Of a stretch of DNA of 64,000 nt, positions 38,862 to 48,180 are shown in pieces. The notes beneath the pieces are model-generated. The model saw nothing but the letters and a program-made list of their open reading frames with translations. It was not told where the DNA came from and searched no databases. The first letter of the stretch is position 1. Every line of letters starts with the position of its first letter. A program made the position numbers and the translations under genes. Source of the DNA: Mesorhizobium huakuii (GTDB lineage Bacteria; Pseudomonadota; Alphaproteobacteria; Rhizobiales; Rhizobiaceae); assembly GCF_030160235.1 (NCBI RefSeq), contig NZ_BSNY01000057.1:42321-106320 (forward strand). The letters run 5' to 3'.

Positions 38862-39029
38862 TCAATTGCTGCGGGAGCGACGTTCCGCGTACATATCGGG
38901 CCAGCCGATATCCTTTCGGATGTCCGCTGGCAGAGCGTTCATGAAACGCTGCGTGCGAATTTCGTTGCGCATGGTGCGAACCTTGCCGACATAGTGGCGC
39001 ATGCCGCGCAGGATGGTGGAACCGTTCAT
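38862..39029 (-). CDS. DUF1127-like 55-residue protein
   Basis: ATG 39029 with AGAGGAGA before it. The product starts MNGSTILRGMRHYVGKVRTM and ends FMNALPADIRKDIGWPDMYAER, matching the LP..IRKDIGWPD tail of rhizobial DUF1127-type proteins. Operator palindrome lies 41 bases upstream of the start. The DJ-1-like gene follows 84 bases on, possibly in one transcript. Also too short to be seen by default gene size cut-offs. Confidence 0.8.
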   Translation of the reverse strand: MNGSTILRGMRHYVGKVRTMRNEIRTQRFMNALPADIRKDIGWPDMYAERRSRSN

Positions 39030-39069
39030 GGCTATTCTCCTCTCTCTAACTGGAGGCAGTATCGCACAC

Positions 39070-39097
39070 CCCTCCTGACAGCAGTCTGTCAGGAGGG
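39070..39097. promoter_or_regulatory. Palindromic operator (copy 2)
   Basis: CCCTCCTGACAG (39070-39081), spacer CAGT, CTGTCAGGAGGG (39086-39097): perfect 12-bp inverted repeat upstream of the DUF1127-like gene. Flanking ATCGCAC is shared with copy 1, so the similarity exceeds the palindrome itself. Confidence 0.75.
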
Positions 39098-39316
39098 TGG
39101 CAGGGCGCGCGACGATCGTTCCCGTTGGTGGAAATTGCCCTCGGCCGCGATCGTCGACCAGCTTGCGGATCGAGGATTGTTCACCTTAAGGCTGCCTATG
39201 TGGGCTTCATTGTTCAATTGGAGGCGACGAACTGTCGGGATAGGCGGCCTTCAGCGGAGTGACCACAGTTCTGATATGGAAGGAGAAAATTCTTCCCCAA
39301 AACCAGGGAGACGACC

Positions 39317-40270
39317 ATGAGCCTGCAACTGACGGGAATCCACCATCTGACCGCCATCACCGCCAACGCACCGGGCAATCTTCATTTCTATACGAAGGTG
39401 CTGGGCTTGCGGCTGGTCAAGAAGACGGTGAACCAGGACGACACGTCGGCCTATCACCTTTTCTATGCCGACGGCGAAGCGACGCCGGGCACCGACCTCA
39501 CCTTCTTCGACTGGCCCGTTGGCCGCGAACGGCGCGGCACCCACAGCATCGCGCGAACCAGCCTCAGGGTCGGCAGCCCGGAAAGCCTGACCTGGTGGAA
39601 ACAGCACCTGGCCGGCGAAAACATCGTGACAGGCGAGATCACCGACATCGGCGGCTACCCGTCGTTCGATTTCGAGGATCCTGAAGGCCAGCGCCTGCGG
39701 CTCGTCAGCGATGGCGGCAAGGGCGGCAGCCATCCCTGGGCGCAAAGCCCGGTGCCGGCCGAGCATCAGATCCGCGGGCTCGGGCCGATCGTCATCAGTG
39801 TTCCCGACATCACCAATACCGAGGCGGTGCTGACCAGGGTGATGAACATGCGCAAGGGCCGCGACTATGCTTCGCCGGATGGCGAAGGCCAGGTCCATGT
39901 CTTCGAAATGGGCGCTGGCGGGCCGGCGGCGGAGCTTCATGTCGCCGTGCAGCCCGGGCTGGCTCCCGCAAGGCAAGGCGCCGGTGCGGTTCACCATGTT
40001 GCCTTCCGGGTGCCGGACCAGGAGACGCTGCATCAATGGACCGCCCGTCTGGCCGAATTCCGCCTGCCGTCGAGCGGCGAGGTCGAGCGCTACTACTTCC
40101 GCTCGCTCTATTTCCGTGAGCCCAACGGCATCCTGTTCGAGATCGCCACGGACGGGCCGGGCTTCACCGCCGACGAGCCGCTGGAGACGCTGGGCGAAAG
40201 CCTGGCCCTGCCGCCGTTCCTGGAACCGAAACGCGCCTCGATCGAGGCCGGCCTCAAGCCGCTGAAGTAG
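39317..40270 (+). CDS. VOC-family ring-cleaving dioxygenase-like protein
   Basis: 317 residues with two vicinal-oxygen-chelate modules. First metal His in [33 protein letters not shown], second module with [19 protein letters not shown] and the metal Glu in [17 protein letters not shown]. This is the MhqA/MhqO (hydroquinone-type) subgroup. An iron-dependent dioxygenase on phenols is plausible, substrate unknown. A GGGAGACGACC ribosome-like site precedes the ATG. Monocistronic. Confidence 0.9.
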   Translation: MSLQLTGIHHLTAITANAPGNLHFYTKVLGLRLVKKTVNQDDTSAYHLFYADGEATPGTDLTFFDWPVGRERRGTHSIARTSLRVGSPESLTWWKQHLAGENIVTGEITDIGGYPSFDFEDPEGQRLRLVSDGGKGGSHPWAQSPVPAEHQIRGLGPIVISVPDITNTEAVLTRVMNMRKGRDYASPDGEGQVHVFEMGAGGPAAELHVAVQPGLAPARQGAGAVHHVAFRVPDQETLHQWTARLAEFRLPSSGEVERYYFRSLYFREPNGILFEIATDGPGFTADEPLETLGESLALPPFLEPKRASIEAGLKPLK

Positions 40271-40372
40271 GTCGCCCCCGCAAAACCGGCGGGCACCGCG
40301 GTCCAGTTCGGGAACGTGGCGCCCGTTCTTTCTCGGCTTTGACAGCGGGCCGCGTTGCTGGTCAAAGGCGGC

Positions 40373-40534
40373 ATGACGAAACTCCTCGCCCTTGTCATCA
40401 TCGGCTTCATGGTCATCCAGTTGATCAAACCGATCGGCTGGCCAGGGCTCAAGCGCCGCGGCGATTTCTGGAAGCTGGCGCTGCTGGCCATGGCCGCGAT
40501 CTCGCTGGCGGCCGTGCTCGGGCATTTGACATAG
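40373..40534 (+). CDS. Small two-span membrane protein
   Basis: 53 residues, beginning MTKLLALVIIGFMVIQLI and with a second hydrophobic helix FWKLALLAMAAISLAAVLG. No family known to me. The frame is intact and the composition protein-like; start lacks a clear ribosome site (AAAGGCGGC before the ATG). Gene between VOC and SGNH. Confidence 0.6.
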   Translation: MTKLLALVIIGFMVIQLIKPIGWPGLKRRGDFWKLALLAMAAISLAAVLGHLT

Positions 40535-40555
40535 GCCTGCGTCGGCCGTCGGTGT

Positions 40556-41269
40556 TCAGCTGGCGAGCACCAGACCGACGAGATGCTCGGCCCAGGCGCG
40601 GTAGCCCGCTTCCGAGGCGTGGAAGCCGTCCGAGGCGAAACCCTGTTCGGGATTGGTGATCGGCAGGCGCGGGGCCGGCACCGCGCCGCGCTCCAGGCAG
40701 AGCCGTTCGCCCATCCGGTTCATTGCGGTGGCGCGGATCTCGAGGATCTTGCCGAGCAGCGGCGGCATGGCCGGCGCCCGCGTGAATTCCAGCACTGGCG
40801 ACCAAACCACGCGTGCCTCCGGCCATTTGGCGCGCAGGCCGTAGAGCAGGCCGCCGAACTCCTTCTTGAAGCGCGGCACCGAATGAAAATTCTTGGTGTC
40901 GTTGGTGCCGATGGCAAGCACGATGTGCGTCCACGGGTCAGCCGACAGATTGGGCAGGACATGGTCGCGGATCTGGCCCGACGTCGCCGAATTGAAGCCG
41001 GCGGCGCGCCAGCGCACGGCGCGGCCGGTGCGCTGCGCAATCAGCACGGCGAGCTGCGCGGCAAGCCCGTCCTCGGAATTGCCGATGCCGACCGAGGCGG
41101 CCGAGGAATCGCCCAGCACCAGCAACGCGATATCAGGCGCCTCGCCTGGTATCTCGTGCATGACCGGTCCCTGCGCCGGCAGCATGCGCGTGGTGCGGCG
41201 GCGCACGCCGAGCCCCTGCCAGACATAGACGGGGAAGGCGAGCCAGGTGAGAAAGGCCGGGAAGCGCAT
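40556..41269 (-). CDS. SGNH/GDSL hydrolase
   Basis: 237 residues. Block I IALLVLGDSSAASVG, block III IGTND, and block V DGFHASEAGY show the four-residue SGNH set (Ser, Gly, Asn, His). The N-terminus FLTWLAFPVYVWQG is hydrophobic, so it may be membrane-tethered. Probable esterase or lysophospholipase; substrate unknown. Confidence 0.9.
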   Translation of the reverse strand: MRFPAFLTWLAFPVYVWQGLGVRRRTTRMLPAQGPVMHEIPGEAPDIALLVLGDSSAASVGIGNSEDGLAAQLAVLIAQRTGRAVRWRAAGFNSATSGQIRDHVLPNLSADPWTHIVLAIGTNDTKNFHSVPRFKKEFGGLLYGLRAKWPEARVVWSPVLEFTRAPAMPPLLGKILEIRATAMNRMGERLCLERGAVPAPRLPITNPEQGFASDGFHASEAGYRAWAEHLVGLVLAS

Positions 41270-41352
41270 GGCAGAACCGTGGAATGATCTGCGGCAGGCT
41301 TAGCGCATGTTTGGGCCGAGGTGAACGGATCCTTGCATCGCCGGCCGGTGCC

Positions 41353-42090
41353 CTAAGGGTATACGTCGTCCTGTCGCGATCGGTTTCCATATTCATCGTG
41401 CAGCCGCACCCAGTCCATGAAGGTGCCGTAGGGACCGGTCTCGTCGCGGCCTTTCGGAGCGATGTCGAGATACTGATAGGCGCCGATAAACTGCTCGCTG
41501 CCGCGGGCGCGTGACATGAAGGTCAGGAAGATGTCACCGGTCTCGCCCCTGTAGAAGACAGTGGTGCCGGGCAGGTCCTTCGATGTCAGCACCGGTGTTT
41601 CGAAATTGTAGACCGCGTCGCCGGATGCGATCTGCTTGTCGGTGAACGACACCTGCATATCGAAGTTGAAGTCCGACGCGTAGGAAGACACCCAGTCGAA
41701 CGTCCAGCCCATGCGATGCTTGTAGGGCAGCAGCTCGGCGAGCGGCGCCCGTGATATTGTGACAAGCGACACGTCATGATGCCTGAGATGGCGGTTGGCG
41801 CCGTCCATATGGTCAGCGACGAAGGCACAGCTTTCGCAGTGATGGGTGGAACCTGGCGCGAACACGAAGTGATAGACGATCAGCTGGCTGCGGTTGGCGA
41901 AAAGCTCGGCCAGTTTCTTCGGCCCTTGCTCCGTCTCAAAGACGTAGTCCTTCCTTACTTTCAGCCAGGGCAGTTCCCGCCGCTCGGCCGCAACACGCTC
42001 GCGCAATCGCGTCAGTTCCTTCTCACGCGCCAGATGCGCCTTGTGCGCCTGGAACCAGTCTTCGCGTGAAACGACCTTGTTGCGATGCAT
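41353..42090 (-). CDS. DUF899 family (thioredoxin-like) protein
   Basis: 245 residues from ATG 42090, preceded by GGGAGAAG. The conserved HHCESCAFVADHMDGANRHLRHHDVSLVTISRAPLAELLPYKHRMGWTFDWVSSYASDFNFD is typical of DUF899, a predicted thioredoxin-like family usually next to regulators such as YafY. The CESC motif resembles a redox pair. Function uncharacterised. Confidence 0.9.
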   Translation of the reverse strand: MHRNKVVSREDWFQAHKAHLAREKELTRLRERVAAERRELPWLKVRKDYVFETEQGPKKLAELFANRSQLIVYHFVFAPGSTHHCESCAFVADHMDGANRHLRHHDVSLVTISRAPLAELLPYKHRMGWTFDWVSSYASDFNFDMQVSFTDKQIASGDAVYNFETPVLTSKDLPGTTVFYRGETGDIFLTFMSRARGSEQFIGAYQYLDIAPKGRDETGPYGTFMDWVRLHDEYGNRSRQDDVYP

Positions 42091-42204
42091 GAACTTCTCC
42101 CTGTCTCTCATCCCCAGGACGTTCGGGACGAGCGCAAACCGACATTGCCGGCAGCGCCCAGAGGAAATAGGGATGAGGAGGTCTTCCCCCAAATCGCGGG
42201 CAAC

Positions 42205-42233
42205 AAAAACCCGGGCGCATTGGCCCGGGTTTG
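42205..42233 (-). terminator. Terminator of fba
   Basis: AAACCCGGGC (42207-42216) pairs with GCCCGGGTTT (42223-42232); on the minus strand the stem ends in a T-run (TTTTTG). Confidence 0.9.
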
Positions 42234-42254
42234 AACGGAGACGGAAAAGCTGGC

Positions 42255-43280
42255 TCAGGCGGCCTGTTCGAGGCTGGCCTTCCATTTTCCGAGCGCGGCC
42301 AGATAGTTCATGTGGGCGCGATGGGTGAAGGCGGCCTGGCCGGCGGCGACGTTCGACGCCTTGCCGCTCCATGCCTTCTGCGGGGCGGCCTGCAGCGCGC
42401 GGCCATAGGAGAAGGTCAGTTTCCACGGATGCGGCCCGATGGCGTTGATGGCGTTGAGGTTGGCGGTCGCCTCCTCGTCCTCCTGACCGCCGGAGAGGAA
42501 GGCGATCCCCGGGACGGCCGCCGGCACCGTCTCACGGAACAGTTTTATGGTCATCTCGGCGACCTTTTCAGGACTGTCCACCGTGCCCGACTTCTTGCCC
42601 GACAGGACCATGTTGGGCTTCAGGATCGTGCCTTCCAGCACGACGCGCGCCGCATGGAGTTCATCGTAAAGCTTGATCAGCGTCGCCTTCGAGACCTCGT
42701 AGCAGGTGCCGATGTCGTGGGCGCCGTCCATCAGCACTTCCGGCTCGACGATCGGCACGATGCCGGCCTCCTGGCAAAGGGCGGCATAGCGGGCGAGCGC
42801 ATGGGTGTTCGCGCTGATCGAATTGGCAGAAGGCACCCCCTTGCCGGTATCGATGTCGATCACCGCGCGCCATTTGGCGAAGCGGGCGCCGAGCTTGTAA
42901 TAGTCGGCAAGGCGCTCGCGCAGGCCGTCGAGGCCTTCGGTGACGGTGTCGCCGGGAAAGCCGGCCAGCGGCTTGGCGCCGGCATCGACCTTGATGCCGG
43001 GGATGGCGCCCGATGCCTTGATGATGTCGACCAGCGGCGTGCCGTCGGCGGCCTTCTGGCGGATCGTCTCGTCATAGAGGATGACGCCGGAAATGTACTT
43101 GGTCATCGCGTCCTTGGCGCGGAACATCATCTCGCGATAGTCGCGACGGCTGTCGGCGGTCGATTCGACGCCGATGACATCGAAACGCTTCTTGATGGTG
43201 CCGGAACTTTCGTCGGCGGCCAGCAGGCCCTTGCCGTTGGCCACGATCGCGGCGGCTATGTCTTCGAGACGTTCGCTCAT
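42255..43280 (-). CDS. fda: Fructose-bisphosphate aldolase, class I
   Basis: Cleaves or forms fructose-1,6-bisphosphate. 341 residues from ATG 43280. The Schiff-base lysine is in GTILKPNMVL (Lys221). Other class I blocks are AADESSGTIKKRF and GKGVPSANSISANTHALARYA. Rhizobia use this class I form. Adjacent pgk, gap and tkt make a minus-strand central-carbon block. Confidence 0.95.
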   Translation of the reverse strand: MSERLEDIAAAIVANGKGLLAADESSGTIKKRFDVIGVESTADSRRDYREMMFRAKDAMTKYISGVILYDETIRQKAADGTPLVDIIKASGAIPGIKVDAGAKPLAGFPGDTVTEGLDGLRERLADYYKLGARFAKWRAVIDIDTGKGVPSANSISANTHALARYAALCQEAGIVPIVEPEVLMDGAHDIGTCYEVSKATLIKLYDELHAARVVLEGTILKPNMVLSGKKSGTVDSPEKVAEMTIKLFRETVPAAVPGIAFLSGGQEDEEATANLNAINAIGPHPWKLTFSYGRALQAAPQKAWSGKASNVAAGQAAFTHRAHMNYLAALGKWKASLEQAA

Positions 43281-43471
43281 TGTGCTTCTCCTGAAAGGGG
43301 TCCGTTCCGCGCTTAACGGAAGTCTACCGCCAAAGGAATGGCATCGGAAAGCTCGAATCGATTGAAAGTCGAGAGTGCCGCTGAGCACTCTCTTTGGGTT
43401 GATTGCCTTGCCTGTTCCAGCTGCATTTATGCGACGTCAGGCGGTTCCGCCTGGCTGCGAGATGCGCGTGA

Positions 43472-43528
43472 GTCTCGAGGCAATTCCCAAGGGAAAAGCG
43501 TTGCGGGCTTTTCCCGGAACTGCTTACC
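43472..43528. repeat. Rhizobial intergenic repeat (copy 3, partial)
   Basis: GCAATTCCCAAGGGAAAAGCG / GCGGGCTTTTCCCGGAACTGC hairpin between fba and pgk; partial match to copies at 1694 and 37563. Confidence 0.6.
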
Positions 43529-44720
43529 GCTTCAGCACGTCCACGCCGGGCAGCGGCTTGCCTTCCATCCATTCCAGGAAGGCACCGCCGGCGGTCGAGA
43601 CATAGGTGAAGTCGTCGGCGACGCCGGCGTGGTTGAGCGCCGCCACCGTATCGCCGCCACCGGCGACGGAGACCAGCTTGCCGGCCTTGGTGCGCGCGGC
43701 CGCGTGTTTTGCCGCTGCCACCGTGGCGTGATCGAACGGCTCGATCTCGAAGGCGCCGAGCGGGCCGTTCCACACCAGCGTCGCGGCGCGGTCGATCCAT
43801 TCGCCGATCGTCTTCACGGTCTTTTCGCCGACATCGAGGATCATGCCGTCGGGCGGCACGTCGGAGATGGCGACGGTCTCGCAGGCGGCGCCTGCCTTGA
43901 ATTCCCTGGCGACGACGCCGTCGACCGGCAGGATGATGGCGCAGCCTGCCTCGGCCGCCTCGATCATGATCTGCTTGGCGGTGGGGGCAAGGTCATGCTC
44001 GCACAGCGACTTGCCGACATCGGTGCCGCGCGCGGCGAGGAAGGTGTTGGCCATGCCGCCGCCGATCACCAGCGCGTCGACCTTCTTCACCAGGTTCATC
44101 AAAAGGTCGATCTTGGTCGAGACCTTGGCGCCGCCGACGATGGCGACGACCGGGCGGACCGGATTGCCCAGGCCCTTCTCCAGCGCTTCGAGCTCGGCCT
44201 GCATGGTGCGGCCGGCAAAGGAAGGCAACAGGTGCGCCAGCCCTTCTGTGGAAGAGTGGGCGCGATGCGCGGCGGAAAAGGCGTCGTTGACGAAAATGTC
44301 GCCATTGGCGGCGAGCTTTTCGCTGAAGGCCGGGTCGTTCTTTTCCTCGGCCTTGTAGAAACGGGTGTTCTCGAAGAGCAGCACGTCGCCCTTGTTCATG
44401 GCCGCGACGGCACTTCCCGCTGTGTCGCCGACGCAATCCGAGGCAAAGCCGACGGGACGGCCGAGCACCTGCGCCGTCGCCCTGGCGATCGGCTCCAGCG
44501 AGAATTCCGGCGAGGGTCCATCCTTGGGGCGGCCGAAATGAGCGAGCAGGATGACCTTGGCGCCCTTGCCGGACAGTTCGGCGATGGTCGGCGCGATGCG
44601 TTCGATGCGGGTGGCGTCGGTGACCTTGCCGTCGGCGACGGGAACGTTGAGGTCGACGCGCACCAGCACGCGCTTGCCGCTGATGTTGCCGATATCGTCC
44701 AGGGTCTTGAAGGCGGCCAT
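43524..44720 (-). CDS. pgk: Phosphoglycerate kinase
   Basis: Glycolytic and gluconeogenic ATP-forming kinase. 398 residues from ATG 44720. Blocks: [30 protein letters not shown] (about 18-48) for the substrate, [12 protein letters not shown], and the nucleotide loop [14 protein letters not shown]. The first codon is MAAFKTLDD. The gene is between fba and the antiporter. Confidence 0.97.
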   Translation of the reverse strand: MAAFKTLDDIGNISGKRVLVRVDLNVPVADGKVTDATRIERIAPTIAELSGKGAKVILLAHFGRPKDGPSPEFSLEPIARATAQVLGRPVGFASDCVGDTAGSAVAAMNKGDVLLFENTRFYKAEEKNDPAFSEKLAANGDIFVNDAFSAAHRAHSSTEGLAHLLPSFAGRTMQAELEALEKGLGNPVRPVVAIVGGAKVSTKIDLLMNLVKKVDALVIGGGMANTFLAARGTDVGKSLCEHDLAPTAKQIMIEAAEAGCAIILPVDGVVAREFKAGAACETVAISDVPPDGMILDVGEKTVKTIGEWIDRAATLVWNGPLGAFEIEPFDHATVAAAKHAAARTKAGKLVSVAGGGDTVAALNHAGVADDFTYVSTAGGAFLEWMEGKPLPGVDVLKR

Positions 44721-44878
44721 GCGGGTTCCTTTCCTCGGGAAAATCGCCGGGACCATACCCCGCATCGGTGCCGATGCAAGGCTTTGACCGCGCTGTGGCG
44801 CGAAATTTTGAGGCGGGCGGGAACATAGTCCGTGAAGATCGCCCGGTGATGACGGGGCAGGGCCAGCGATAGCTTGTT

Positions 44879-46762
44879 TCAGCTCCCGGTCGTGGCTTTT
44901 TCAACCGGCGGCTTGGGGGCGTCTTCGGCCTGTGCTGCCGCTTCCTGCGTCTCGGTGGGCTTGCGCCAATTGCGGATGAAGGCGCCGAGGCGGTCGCCCA
45001 TCTCGCCGGCACTCAGGAACACCGGCACCCGCGCCACCGGCGCGGTCGGCTCGAAGGAAAGACCGAGACCCATGATCCTGCCCTTGTCGTCGACATCCCT
45101 GACGATCAGCTCGATCGAGCCGATCAGTACGCGATCGGCATATTCGGCATGGCCGCCAAGCCGCGCCGTGACCAGAGCGCCGACGGTGAGCTTCTGCTCC
45201 GCCTCGGTCAGACCGGGCGCATAAGCGGCTTCCAGTTCGGCGCCGGAGCGTGCCGGGTCGACCGCGAAGGCACCGAAGAAATCGGCATCTTCCGGGTCGA
45301 CCACCGCGCGGCTGGCGAACAGCTTGTCGAGCAGGCGCGGATAGCGGTCCGGCACGAAGATGTAGACCTGGTCGCCGGCGGCGAGCCGCCCCATGTCCTG
45401 GAAGCGCATGGATCGTCCGTCACGCAGCACCAGTGAGGGCCGCGCCCAGCGCGGAATGCGCTCGCCGCGCGCCACCGGACTGCCATGCGCCACGCGATAG
45501 GCGAGGAGCTCGTGATGGGCGGAGCCCGGCAATTCCAACTCGACCTTGTCCAGCGGCCCAAGGCGTGCCGGCACGATGAGGCCGAGGCGACGCGCCAGCG
45601 GACCGACCGTCCAACCCTGGATGACCAGCGACACCAGCACGATGATGAAGGCGGCGTTGAAGATGGTGCGGCCGTTCTCCAGCCCGCCGAGCAACGGGGT
45701 GATGGCGAGCAGGATCGAGACGGCGCCGCGCAGGCCGACCCAGGAGACGAACGCGACTTCGGGGCGCGGCAGGCGGAACGGGATCAGGCAGAGCCAGACA
45801 GCGATCGGGCGGGCGACGAACATCAGAAAAAGGCCAAGCGCTATCGCCGGCACCATGATCGCGGGAAATTGCGAGGGGGTGGCGAACAGGCCGAGGATCA
45901 GGAACATGATGATCTGCGCCAGCCACGACATGCCGTCCTGGAAACGCTTGAGGATGGTGACGGCGCGGATGTCGGAATTGCCGGCAATGAGGCCGGCGAT
46001 ATAGACCGCCAAGAAACCGGAGCCGCCGATGGCGCCGGCGGCGGCGAAGACCATCAGCGACAGGGTCAGCACGAAGATCGGCAGCAGTCCGTGGTCGAGA
46101 TTGAGCCGGTCGACGAGGCGCACGATGGCGAGGCCGCCGAGTGCGCCGACGACGGCGCCAAGGCCCATATTGACGAGAAAGCCAAGGATCAGGTTGGTGA
46201 CCAGGACGTTGGTTTCGGGGTTGGCGTGGGCGGCGATGACCTCGACCAGGGTGATGGTCAGGAAGATGGCGATCGGGTCATTGGTGCCGGATTCCACTTC
46301 GAGCGTCGAGCGCACGCGCTCACGCAGATTGATCTCGCCGGCGCGCAGCAGGAAGAACACCGCCGCGGCGTCGGTCGAAGCGACGGCGGCGCCAAGCAGG
46401 AAGGATTCCAGCCAGCTGAGATCAAGCAGATAGTAGGCTGCCGCTCCGAACAGGCCCGTGGTGAGAAGCACGCCGAAGGTCGCCAGCGAGAGCGCCGGGC
46501 CCGCCGCCTGCCGCAAGGCGTTGAGCGGTGTGCCGAAGCCGGAATCGAACAGGATGACCGCCAACGCCAGTGAGCCGGCAAAATAGGCGATGCGGGCATT
46601 GTCGAATTCGATGCCGAGGCCGTCGGTTCCCGTGGCGAGCCCGATGCAGAGAAAGAGCAGCAGGAGAGGGGCGCCGAAGCGGAAGGCGATCAGGCTCGAA
46701 AACGCGGCGGCGACAACGAGCGCCGTGCCGACCAGCGTGACGAGATAGATCGCATGCTCCAT
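44879..46762 (-). CDS. Potassium/proton antiporter, NhaP2-like (CPA1)
   Basis: 627 residues. About 12 membrane segments in the first 400 residues, with [25 protein letters not shown] and [20 protein letters not shown] matching the CPA1 core. TrkA-C-like and CorC/HlyC-like C-terminal regions ([33 protein letters not shown] and [22 protein letters not shown]) then follow. That three-part layout is the NhaP2/CvrA type. Cytoplasmic pH and ion homeostasis. Confidence 0.9.
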   Translation of the reverse strand: MEHAIYLVTLVGTALVVAAAFSSLIAFRFGAPLLLLFLCIGLATGTDGLGIEFDNARIAYFAGSLALAVILFDSGFGTPLNALRQAAGPALSLATFGVLLTTGLFGAAAYYLLDLSWLESFLLGAAVASTDAAAVFFLLRAGEINLRERVRSTLEVESGTNDPIAIFLTITLVEVIAAHANPETNVLVTNLILGFLVNMGLGAVVGALGGLAIVRLVDRLNLDHGLLPIFVLTLSLMVFAAAGAIGGSGFLAVYIAGLIAGNSDIRAVTILKRFQDGMSWLAQIIMFLILGLFATPSQFPAIMVPAIALGLFLMFVARPIAVWLCLIPFRLPRPEVAFVSWVGLRGAVSILLAITPLLGGLENGRTIFNAAFIIVLVSLVIQGWTVGPLARRLGLIVPARLGPLDKVELELPGSAHHELLAYRVAHGSPVARGERIPRWARPSLVLRDGRSMRFQDMGRLAAGDQVYIFVPDRYPRLLDKLFASRAVVDPEDADFFGAFAVDPARSGAELEAAYAPGLTEAEQKLTVGALVTARLGGHAEYADRVLIGSIELIVRDVDDKGRIMGLGLSFEPTAPVARVPVFLSAGEMGDRLGAFIRNWRKPTETQEAAAQAEDAPKPPVEKATTGS

Positions 46763-46903
46763 CCGTGATTTGCCCCTCGAATTCCTCTTTCTATCGATTT
46801 ACGGGAGAGTGGGGCGAAGGCATGGCCAGTGCAAGGCGCGGGGGTGGTTTTTTGGGGCGAGCCGTTGATTTTCCGATGGTTCGGCGTTGCTGCTCCGGCA
46901 AAT

Positions 46904-46932
46904 GAAAAACGCCCGGACGAAGCCGGGCGTTT
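46904..46932 (-). terminator. Terminator of gap
   Basis: AAACGCCCGG (46907-46916) with CCGGGCGTTT (46923-46932); read leftward (minus strand) the hairpin is followed by a T-run. Confidence 0.9.
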
Positions 46933-46958
46933 CAGGTGTCGAGAAGACGGGTCCGCGA

Positions 46959-47969
46959 TCAGGCGATGGTCTTGCCGAAGGCGACAGCGGTGTCGCCCAT
47001 GCGGTTCGAGAAACCCCACTCATTGTCGTACCAGGACAGCACCGAAACGAAGTTGCCGTCCATAACCTTGGTCTGGTCGAGCGCCATGATCGAGGAGCGC
47101 GGATCATGGTTGAAGTCGATCGAGACATTCGGGTGATGGGTGACGCCGAGAATGCCCTTCAGCTTGCCGTTGGAAGCGGCGATGACCGCTTCGTTGATTT
47201 CCTGCACGGTGGTGGCGCGCTTGGCGATGAACTTGAAGTCGACGACCGAGACGTTCGGGGTCGGCACGCGGATCGAGATGCCGTCGAGCTTGCCCTTGAG
47301 GTCGGGGAGAACGAGGCCGATCGCCTTTGCGGCACCGGTCGAGGTCGGGATCTGCGACAGGGCCGCTGCACGGGCGCGGTAGAGATCCTTGTGCATGGTG
47401 TCCAGCGTCGGCTGGTCGCCGGTGTAGGAGTGGATCGTCGTCATCATGCCCTTTTCGATGCCGACCGTCTCATGCAGCACGGCGGCCAGCGGCGCCAGGC
47501 AGTTGGTGGTGCACGACGCGTTCGAGATGACGATATGGTCCTTGGTCAGCTTGTCGTGGTTGATGCCGTAGACAACGGTCAGGTCGGCGCCGTCGGCGGG
47601 TGCCGAGACCAGCACGCGCTTGGCGCCGGCGGTCAGGTGCGCGGCGGCCTTGTCGCGGGCGGTGAAGATGCCGGTGCATTCGAGCGCGATGTCGACGCCG
47701 AGCTCCTTCCATGGCAGCTGCGTCGGGTCCTTGATGGCGGTGACCTTGAACTTTTCCTTGCCGACGGTGATCTGGTCGCCGGACACCGACACTTCATGCG
47801 GGAAGCGGCCATGCACGCTGTCGTAGCGCAGCAGGTGGGCGTTGGTCTCGACCGGGCCGAGATCGTTGACGGCGACGACGTCGATGTCGTTGCGGCCGGA
47901 TTCATGGATGGCGCGCAGGATGTTGCGGCCGATGCGGCCGAATCCGTTGATGGCAACTCTGACGGTCAT
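46959..47969 (-). CDS. gap: Glyceraldehyde-3-phosphate dehydrogenase, type I
   Basis: 336 residues. NAD-binding GFGRIGRNILRA at about 9-20, catalytic Cys153 in SNASCTTNCLAP and the sugar-phosphate-binding region. Catalyses G3P oxidation to 1,3-bisphosphoglycerate. Encoded upstream of pgk by about 2.2 kb with the antiporter in between. Start ATG 47969. Confidence 0.97.
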   Translation of the reverse strand: MTVRVAINGFGRIGRNILRAIHESGRNDIDVVAVNDLGPVETNAHLLRYDSVHGRFPHEVSVSGDQITVGKEKFKVTAIKDPTQLPWKELGVDIALECTGIFTARDKAAAHLTAGAKRVLVSAPADGADLTVVYGINHDKLTKDHIVISNASCTTNCLAPLAAVLHETVGIEKGMMTTIHSYTGDQPTLDTMHKDLYRARAAALSQIPTSTGAAKAIGLVLPDLKGKLDGISIRVPTPNVSVVDFKFIAKRATTVQEINEAVIAASNGKLKGILGVTHHPNVSIDFNHDPRSSIMALDQTKVMDGNFVSVLSWYDNEWGFSNRMGDTAVAFGKTIA

Positions 47970-48099
47970 TTTTCTCTCCCTGGGAGCTGGAAGGCTGACG
48001 ATGGGTCCGCAGCTTCATAGCGGCGGACGGACAAAGAATCCAGCCAAAGCGATACAGATTTAAATCGATTAGCTTGGGCCAGTCCGGCGAAATCGCTTT

Positions 48100-48180
48100 G
48101 CGCGGTTCCGCCGGGGCATCATTGTTTTGTGCATCCCGTTATCCCAAAACGCGACACGCTTTTGGGCGGCATGCATAGCC
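48100..48180. repeat. Rhizobial intergenic repeat (CCCAAAACGCG type)
   Basis: Contains ATTGTTTTGTGCATCCCGTTATCCCAAAACGCG and CGCTTTTGGGCGGCATGCA, a family of repeats known from rhizobial genomes; it sits between the gap start and tkt stop. No longer hairpin or gene was seen. Confidence 0.5.
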
